From the NCBI GenBank assembly GCA_964360265.1, contig CAYHUY010000010.1:1-31171 (forward strand): a stretch of 31,171 bases of DNA. The letters run 5' to 3'. The notes below the pieces were generated by a model. The model saw nothing but the letters and a program-made list of their open reading frames with translations. It was not told the DNA's origin and ran no database searches. Shown piece after piece: positions 22,609-27,446 of this stretch; position 1 is the stretch's first letter; each line of letters begins with the position of its first letter. The DNA comes from GWA1-39-11 sp964360265. GTDB taxonomy: Bacteria; Patescibacteriota; Microgenomatia; Levybacterales; GWA1-39-11. The translations under genes and the position numbers were made by a program.

Positions 22609-23394
22609 TTAATCCGAGGGGGCGAACGTGAAGGTGGAGAGGATTTGGTCAATTAATGGTTGGTAATTACCTGCTGAAAGTGTTGTAAGCCTGGTAATTA
22701 TCCCTTTTGAATTTTGAACATAGATGAATTGCGCAGGAACTTTATTGCATGTTTGAAGTAGTGCCGATGCTGAATTTCCAATTTTTGTTTCTTTAACTGC
22801 GCAAGATAAATCAAAATTTTGTCCAAAACCTGCCGCCTCGTTTTGTTTTATCGATTGACGATCAATTACTGTCGCGGTCTTTGGATCAGATCCAGCTATA
22901 TTACTTGCCCAAATTGCCATGCCACTCCCAAAATCAGTATTTTCCTTGTAATTTGGTCCTTTTAGGCCTAACAAATTGTTTCCGCCTGCTCCGCCATCGA
23001 AAACTACAAAACCCGTTGTTACGCTTGGCGGATATTTTAAGGAAAATCCGAATTGGCTGTTTGTATATGTTTTCCAGTTGGTTGTGGGATCTTGGGTTGG
23101 TGTGGGGCAGGGGGAAAATTCGCAGTTTGGTCCGGTGCGGCCGACACTTGATCCATCCGGGCAAATCTTTACTTCCACGGTACAGACGGCTTGTTTCGGC
23201 TTTGAAACTAACAGAAATACGGCAGATGCTGTTCCGATCACTAATAATAGAACAATCCCTGCAATTGCAATTGGTAGTTTAAATTTCTTTTGAACAGGAG
23301 CAGCATTGTTTTGTTCGATTGGCGAACTTTCAACCGGCAGCGTATTCGGATTTTGATTGTTTTCTTCCACTTCGACTTTGCTCAGTGCGAGCAC
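22609..23394 (-). CDS. Single-pass membrane protein with Cys-rich motif
   Basis: Function unknown. After a Gln/Asn/Pro-rich cytoplasmic N-terminus there is one transmembrane helix (about 39-63). It is followed by the Cys-rich segment CTVEVKICPDGSSVGRTGPN and then CEFSPCP (four Cys plus C195 and C215 further on), a motif I associate with exported CPR proteins. A C-terminal domain (about 107-261) with FGFSLKYPPSV resembles PsbP-like or lipoprotein-type folds. The Cys pairs could be DsbA substrates. The GTG start at 23394 is fixed by a TTGACA/AATACT promoter six bases upstream, so residues 2-9 (LALSKVEV) come from a dispersed repeat. Confidence 0.65.
   Translation of the reverse strand: MLALSKVEVEENNQNPNTLPVESSPIEQNNAAPVQKKFKLPIAIAGIVLLLVIGTASAVFLLVSKPKQAVCTVEVKICPDGSSVGRTGPNCEFSPCPTPTQDPTTNWKTYTNSQFGFSLKYPPSVTTGFVVFDGGAGGNNLLGLKGPNYKENTDFGSGMAIWASNIAGSDPKTATVIDRQSIKQNEAAGFGQNFDLSCAVKETKIGNSASALLQTCNKVPAQFIYVQNSKGIITRLTTLSAGNYQPLIDQILSTFTFAPSD
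23368..23387. repeat. TGAGC-nn-AGTCGAA repeat, copy 1
   Basis: On the minus strand: CAC, TGAGCAAAGTCGAA, GTG. The arms CAC/GTG pair. It encodes the first residues of the 22609-23394 protein. Confidence 0.75.
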
Positions 23395-23430
23395 CCATTA
23401 AGTATTTCACAGATTCGAATTCCTTGTCAA
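23395..23430 (-). promoter_or_regulatory. Promoter of membrane-protein gene (divergent from dprA)
   Basis: The minus strand has TTGACA (23425-23430), an 18-base spacer and AATACT (23401-23406), then six bases to the GTG. Its -35 bases are shared with a candidate plus-strand -35 (TTGTCA, 23424-23429) for dprA. Confidence 0.65.
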
Positions 23431-23445
23431 TTGAGTAGAGCATTA

Positions 23446-23460
23446 TGCTATCCTAATTGA
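23446..23460 (+). promoter_or_regulatory. dprA promoter, leaderless GTG start
   Basis: TGCTATCCT (-10 at 23449-23454) is followed by six bases and GTG 23461. TTGTCA at 23424-23429 is a possible -35 with a long 19-base spacer. Confidence 0.55.
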
Positions 23461-24546
23461 GTGGAGGATAAATTTGCGCTCGCCTTTTCTTTGGCGACGG
23501 GGGTTGGCCCTAAAGGATTTCAGAAACTGATTCGGTTATTTGGATCGGCGCAATTAGCGTGGAATGGTAGCTCCTCAGATTTTAAAAAGGCAGGGGTTGG
23601 GAAGGTAAACTTTGCAAAATTTGATGAGTTTAGAAAAACATTCGGCATACGTGAATATCAATATAAACTCCGTAAAGCTAGAGTTGAATTTATTCCATAT
23701 GGAGACAAATATTATCCTCACCGCCTAACAGAAATTGACAGTCTGCCGATTGGATTGTTTGCCCGCGGAAATAAAAAGTTGTTGATCGAACAGAATGTAA
23801 TTGCAGTTGTGGGCGCACGGAAAATAACAAGTTATGGTAGACAGGTAACGGAGAGTCTGGTCTCCGAGCTATCGGCGAGAGGTTTTATTATTGCATCCGG
23901 AATGGCACTTGGTGTGGACGGGGTCGCTCATAAGTCGACAATTCAGGCTCAGGGTCGGACCCTAGCCGTACTGGGATGCGGGGTGGATTGTCCATATCCC
24001 CGGGAAAACGAAAAATTATATGAGGAGATTTTAGATTCGAGCGGTTTAATAATTTCAGAATTTCCGCTCGGAATGCCGGCCAATAGGGGAACTTTTCCGT
24101 CTCGTAACCGAATAATTGCGGGTATTTCGCAAGCAGTTTTAATTACAGAGGCGGCCGCGGATTCCGGATCGCTTATAACCGCGGGCGAGGCCATCAAACA
24201 GGGAAAGACTGTCTTTGCTGTTCCCGGACCAATCACCTCGCAGATGTCGCATGGTACTTTAAAATTATTGAAGCAGGGGGCGGTTCTTGTGCAGTCAGTG
24301 CAGGACATCCTGGGTGCACTCGAACTTAAAACTCAGAACTTAAAACTCAAAACATCAACTCAAAAATTAAAACTAAACAAAGATGAAGCAAAAATCTTCG
24401 GGGTTTTGGAAAATGAGGAGCAGACGATTGATGAAATTTCCAAATTAACAAAGATTCCCATATCGGAACTTTCAGTTAGTCTTTCGGAAATGGAAATAAA
24501 GGGAATGATAAGAAATAGCGGCGGAAAGTTCTCAGTGATTCTCTGA
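23461..24546 (+). CDS. dprA: DNA processing protein DprA
   Basis: Loads RecA onto incoming single-stranded DNA in natural transformation. The Rossmann-like domain shows IAVVGARKITSYG, ASGMALGVDGVAHKSTI, TLAVLGCGVDCPYPREN, SEFPLGMPANRGTFPSRNRIIAGIS and the later GSLITAGEA. A short N-terminal HhH-like region precedes it and a winged-helix domain (about 300-361) follows. The linker (ELKTQNLKLKTSTQKLKL) is encoded by an exact 14-base tandem duplication. Residues around QAQGRTLAV contain the 21-base sequence shared with argS. The GTG start is six bases after a -10. Confidence 0.95.
   Translation: MEDKFALAFSLATGVGPKGFQKLIRLFGSAQLAWNGSSSDFKKAGVGKVNFAKFDEFRKTFGIREYQYKLRKARVEFIPYGDKYYPHRLTEIDSLPIGLFARGNKKLLIEQNVIAVVGARKITSYGRQVTESLVSELSARGFIIASGMALGVDGVAHKSTIQAQGRTLAVLGCGVDCPYPRENEKLYEEILDSSGLIISEFPLGMPANRGTFPSRNRIIAGISQAVLITEAAADSGSLITAGEAIKQGKTVFAVPGPITSQMSHGTLKLLKQGAVLVQSVQDILGALELKTQNLKLKTSTQKLKLNKDEAKIFGVLENEEQTIDEISKLTKIPISELSVSLSEMEIKGMIRNSGGKFSVIL
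23948..23967. repeat. Palindromic repeat inside dprA
   Basis: Identical to argS 10678-10697 but read in another frame. Flanking GGCT/AGCC extends the hairpin in this copy, with one bulged C. Confidence 0.8.
24322..24349. repeat. Tandem 14-base duplication in dprA linker
   Basis: GAACTTAAAACTCA occurs twice head to tail, followed by degenerate AAACTCAAAA units. As 14 is not a multiple of three, the two copies are read in different frames. Confidence 0.8.
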
Positions 24547-24551
24547 AAAGG

Positions 24552-24580
24552 TTGACGAAAGTTTCCCGTTCTGTTAAAAT
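24552..24580 (+). promoter_or_regulatory. rplJ-rplL promoter
   Basis: TTGACG (24552-24557), a 17-base spacer and TAAAAT (24575-24580): the best classical promoter in the window, just after the dprA stop. Confidence 0.8.
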
Positions 24581-24587
24581 ACTTTTA

Positions 24588-24640
24588 CCTAAGACAGCAG
24601 GTGGTGAGCGTAGTCGAACCATAAATCCTACCGAGGAGCC
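24588..24640 (+). promoter_or_regulatory. Ribosomal protein L10 leader
   Basis: CCTAAGACAGCAGG...AAATCCTACCGAGGA matches the conserved two sides of the L10 leader, the mRNA site bound by L10(L12)4 for feedback control. The variable hairpin between them is a copy of the dispersed TGAGC-nn-AGTCGAA repeat (24602-24621). Confidence 0.8.
24602..24621. repeat. TGAGC-nn-AGTCGAA repeat, copy 2 (in L10 leader)
   Basis: TGG, TGAGCGTAGTCGAA, CCA. The core matches the copies at 23368 and 28702, and the arms TGG/CCA pair. Confidence 0.75.
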
Positions 24641-24648
24641 AAGCGAGA

Positions 24649-24760
24649 TACTAGAGACTAGATAATAGTAACTAGGGAAGATAACTGGCACTTCTTAGGA
24701 AGTGCTATTTTTTTGTCGCGAAAACTAATAGCTAGTATCTAATATCTAGTTGCTAACATT
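24649..24760. repeat. CTAG-rich tracts around attenuator
   Basis: ACTAGAGACTAGATAATAGT precedes and AGCTAGTATCTAATATCTAG follows the terminator hairpin, up to the rplJ start. Complementary CTAG units on the two sides could pair and compete with the terminator. Confidence 0.6.
24688..24714 (+). terminator. Attenuator upstream of rplJ
   Basis: GCACTTC-TTAG-GAAGTGC followed by TATTTTTTT is a strong intrinsic terminator between the L10 leader and rplJ. It suggests transcriptional attenuation of the operon. Confidence 0.85.
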
Positions 24761-25288
24761 ATGCCGAGTCAGAAAAACATACAAAAATTAGATGAGGTTC
24801 GTCAAAAGGTGGATCGCGCGACCGCAATGTTTTTTGTGGACTACGCAGGTCTTACTCACAGACAACTTGAGGAGGTTAGGCGGGAGCTTGCAACTGCTGA
24901 ATCCGAAATTTCAATAATCAAAAATACGCTTCTCAACCTTGCTCTCCAAAGCAAAAAAATCGATGCAGGCGCAAAACTTGAAGGCCCCCACGCAACCCTG
25001 TTTTCATACGAAGATCCCATAAAGACTGTTAAGGTTTTGGCAGGATTTGTCAAAAAATACGGTTTGCCAAAAATAAAATTCGGCTTCTTTGAGGGCGGTT
25101 TAATTGACGATGCAATGATTGTCAAACTTTCAACGTTGCCATCTCGCGAAGCATTAATCGTAAAACTATTAGGAACATTAAATGCGCCAATTTCAAATTT
25201 TGTTTACGGCCTAAACGCAAATATTGTGAAATTAGCACTAGCTTTGAAAGAGATTGAAAAACAGAAGGGAATGGGGGTGACCAATTAA
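24761..25288 (+). CDS. rplJ: Ribosomal protein L10
   Basis: Base of the ribosomal stalk, binding L12 dimers through its C-terminal helix. The 175-residue protein has DEVRQKVDRATAMFFVDYAGLTHRQLEEVRRELA at the N-terminus and VYGLNANIVKLALALKEIEKQKG at the C-terminus, both typical. It is preceded by an L10 leader and attenuator. There is no Shine-Dalgarno near the ATG, only CTAG repeat. It overlaps no gene and is one base from rplL. Confidence 0.95.
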   Translation: MPSQKNIQKLDEVRQKVDRATAMFFVDYAGLTHRQLEEVRRELATAESEISIIKNTLLNLALQSKKIDAGAKLEGPHATLFSYEDPIKTVKVLAGFVKKYGLPKIKFGFFEGGLIDDAMIVKLSTLPSREALIVKLLGTLNAPISNFVYGLNANIVKLALALKEIEKQKGMGVTN

Positions 25289-25289
25289 T

Positions 25290-25685
25290 ATGGCAAAAAC
25301 AAACAAAGATGATTTATTAAAACAAATAGAAGAGATGTCCGTTTTGGAATTATCCGAATTAGTCAAGGCGCTTGAGGAAAAGTTTGGAGTAACAGCATCA
25401 GCACCGGTTGTAGCAGCAGCAGCCTCCGCTCCGTCAGACGGGGCTTCCGGAGCAGAGCCCGCGGAAGAGCAGACTGTATTTAATGTATGGATTCAAGCAG
25501 CAGGAGAAAACAAACTTTCAGTTATTAAGACTCTCAGGGAACTCGTTCCAACGCTTGGACTTAAAGAGGCAAAAGATTTAGTTGATGGGGCACCAAAAGA
25601 AGTAATGACGGCAGTTAATAAGAAAACGTCTGATGAGGCAAAAGAAAAATTAACGGGAGCAGGTGCAACCGTAGAACTCAAATAA
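25290..25685 (+). CDS. rplL: Ribosomal protein L7/L12
   Basis: Stalk protein recruiting translation GTPases. The N-terminal dimerisation helix MSVLELSELVKALEEKFGV, an Ala/Ser/Pro hinge (about 34-57), and the C-terminal domain with KLSVIKTLRELVPTLGLKEAKDLVDGAPKEV are all present; length 131. GGGGGTGA about ten bases upstream, inside the rplJ end, can act as a ribosome-binding site. Confidence 0.96.
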   Translation: MAKTNKDDLLKQIEEMSVLELSELVKALEEKFGVTASAPVVAAAASAPSDGASGAEPAEEQTVFNVWIQAAGENKLSVIKTLRELVPTLGLKEAKDLVDGAPKEVMTAVNKKTSDEAKEKLTGAGATVELK

Positions 25686-25773
25686 CACAAGCATCTAGCA
25701 TCTAGCCGCTAGTTTTTGTATAATAACGAATCAACTAGTTGCTAAGTAGCTGTGTCGCTAGTTGCTAATCATT
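25684..25773. repeat. CTAG-rich tract between rplL and rpmB
   Basis: AGCATCTAGCATCTAG, CCGCTAGTT and CAACTAGTTGCTAAG units occupy the spacer. A TATAAT (25719-25724) lies within it and may be a promoter for rpmB. Confidence 0.65.
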
Positions 25774-26046
25774 ATGGCTTTTAAGTGTGATAATTGCGGA
25801 AAGTCAAGAAGTATGGGGCACCGTGTTTCCCATGCAAAAAATAGGACAAACCACGCCTTCAAACCAAATATTCAAAAGAAAAGAATAATGGTAGACGGGC
25901 GTTTGCTTCGTGTGAAACTCTGCACAAACTGTATTAAGACCCTAAAAAAAGTCAAGAAAGCTCGCCTCGCGTCGAAGCGGGTGAAAGCCGTGAAAGAATC
26001 TGTCCTCCCTCAGGATACCCATTTGCAAAGTCCGATAGCTTCATAA
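25774..26046 (+). CDS. rpmB: Ribosomal protein L28 with C-terminal tail
   Basis: Large-subunit protein of the zinc-ribbon (C+) form: CDNC near the N-terminus and CTNC at the end of the core, with GHRVSHAKNRTNHAFKPNIQKKRI between. The start MAFKC at 25774 is preferred over an upstream ATG adding MLII. The core ends near residue 64; about 26 further residues (RLASKRVKAVKES...) form a tail that lies antisense to the 3' end of fmt, the two genes overlapping by 95 bases tail-to-tail. Confidence 0.9.
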   Translation: MAFKCDNCGKSRSMGHRVSHAKNRTNHAFKPNIQKKRIMVDGRLLRVKLCTNCIKTLKKVKKARLASKRVKAVKESVLPQDTHLQSPIAS

Positions 26047-26806
26047 CATTTTTTCCTTCCACCTGAATTTTTTGTTCAGGCAATAATTTTATAATGCGCT
26101 GCCTGCTATTTAATTTCGCGCGGAACCAAACCCCCGGCCAGGGAAAGTAGGCTCGAATCATGCGGTCGAGCTTTTCAGGATCTGTTTTATTTGATATATC
26201 GAGATATCCTGCATTTCGAATCATGCGGTCAGTAAATGTGGCCTCTAAGTGATCTTGTTCGGCGAGCTTAAGTTCGCCCGACATATATATCGGCAAAACT
26301 TTCAAAAGTAATTCCGCTCCTTCCTGGAATAGCCTTCGATACAGAGTTTCCGATGTGTCGTCTGATTCGATCTTCGCTTCGAGCTGCGCCAAAATCGGTC
26401 CATGGTCAACTTCCTCATCCAATTTAATAATCGAGACTCCTGTTTTTGTATCGCCTGCCAAAAGTGCCGCCTGTACCGGTGTCGCGCCCCTGTATTTTGG
26501 TAATAGGGAAGGGTGGACATTAATTATTCCAAGCTCGAACAATTTCAGAATTTTTTTTGGAACAATAAAACCAAAGTAAGCAAGAACCGCGATTTTCGCA
26601 CCAATTTTCTTTATCTCATCGATGATTTTATGGTCAAATTTATTGATCGAAAATAGGATAATATTATTATGGATGCAGTACAAAAGTAATGGGTCATTTT
26701 GCCTTTTTTCTGTTGTAAAAACATAAACTTCAAACTCGCGTTGTAAAACTTCAACAATCCGTGAAACGTAAGGCCCGGCACCAAAAAAAACAATCTTTTC
26801 TTTCAT
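25952..26806 (-). CDS. fmt: Methionyl-tRNA formyltransferase
   Basis: Formylates initiator Met-tRNA using 10-formyl-THF. The 284-residue protein has the formyltransferase core with N96-x-H98 in NVHPSLLPKYRGATPVQ and D134 in EEVDHGPILA, and a C-terminal OB-like domain with YFPWPGVWF. It is shorter than E. coli Fmt (about 315). The start lies one base after the def stop, so it is co-transcribed with and probably coupled to def. The C-terminus (SRLSPASTRGELS) overlaps rpmB and looks like an extension beyond the conserved PEGG region. Confidence 0.93.
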   Translation of the reverse strand: MKEKIVFFGAGPYVSRIVEVLQREFEVYVFTTEKRQNDPLLLYCIHNNIILFSINKFDHKIIDEIKKIGAKIAVLAYFGFIVPKKILKLFELGIINVHPSLLPKYRGATPVQAALLAGDTKTGVSIIKLDEEVDHGPILAQLEAKIESDDTSETLYRRLFQEGAELLLKVLPIYMSGELKLAEQDHLEATFTDRMIRNAGYLDISNKTDPEKLDRMIRAYFPWPGVWFRAKLNSRQRIIKLLPEQKIQVEGKNVMKLSDFANGYPEGGQILSRLSPASTRGELS

Positions 26807-26807
26807 T

Positions 26808-27386
26808 TTAAACTTCTATTTCTTCAAATTCATCTTCGCCTTGCGCGTTTTTGTGCGAACGGTAGAGGAGCTCTTTTTGTTCGATTACATGTTTGGTAAA
26901 CAATATTCCATTGAGATGGTCAAGTTCGTGCTGAATGATTATTGCAGGAAATCCTATAAATGTTTCTGTGTGTCTTTTTCCATCAATATCGCAAAATTGG
27001 ATTCTAATTTGATTTTTGCGTGAAACATTTCCCCAGATATTTGGTATCGAAAGGCATCCTTCCAGAAGCTTCCCCTTTGATTTCGCGGGTTTTCCTGCCT
27101 CCACTTTTGGGGAATTCTTAAAACTTGGAATCCTTTTTGTACTCGCTGCGCTTTCAATAACGGGATTTATAAAAACAAATGTTTGCCCCTTCTCATTGGG
27201 TTTTGTTAAAAAAAATCTTTTCGGTATTGCTACTTGAGGAGCGGCGAGTCCCACTCCAATTGGGTCAACTGTTGCGTCTAGGGTTGCCGACATTTCCGTT
27301 ATTATTTTTTTTAATTTATTATCGAACCTTATTATGGGTTCTGCTTTCTCAAGTAGGGCTTTGTTAGGCGTTGTTAAAATTTTCAC
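26808..27386 (-). CDS. def: Peptide deformylase
   Basis: Metal hydrolase removing N-formyl from nascent proteins. Motifs are GVGLAAPQ (44-51), EGCLSIP (109-115, ligand C111) and QHELDH (152-157, ligands H153 and H157). The GTG at 27386 (MKILTTPN) is preferred to an ATG nine codons upstream. Compared with typical enzymes there is an insertion of about 20 residues (about 82-106, Lys/Ser/Pro-rich) just before the EGCLS motif. A TGG-TATAAT (27397-27402) lies ten bases upstream of the GTG. Pairs functionally with fmt. Confidence 0.94.
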   Translation of the reverse strand: MKILTTPNKALLEKAEPIIRFDNKLKKIITEMSATLDATVDPIGVGLAAPQVAIPKRFFLTKPNEKGQTFVFINPVIESAASTKRIPSFKNSPKVEAGKPAKSKGKLLEGCLSIPNIWGNVSRKNQIRIQFCDIDGKRHTETFIGFPAIIIQHELDHLNGILFTKHVIEQKELLYRSHKNAQGEDEFEEIEV

Positions 27387-27446
27387 AGTGCTAAAGATTA
27401 TACCAAATTGCAAAAACTAAATACCAAAACCACAATTGGTTTAATG

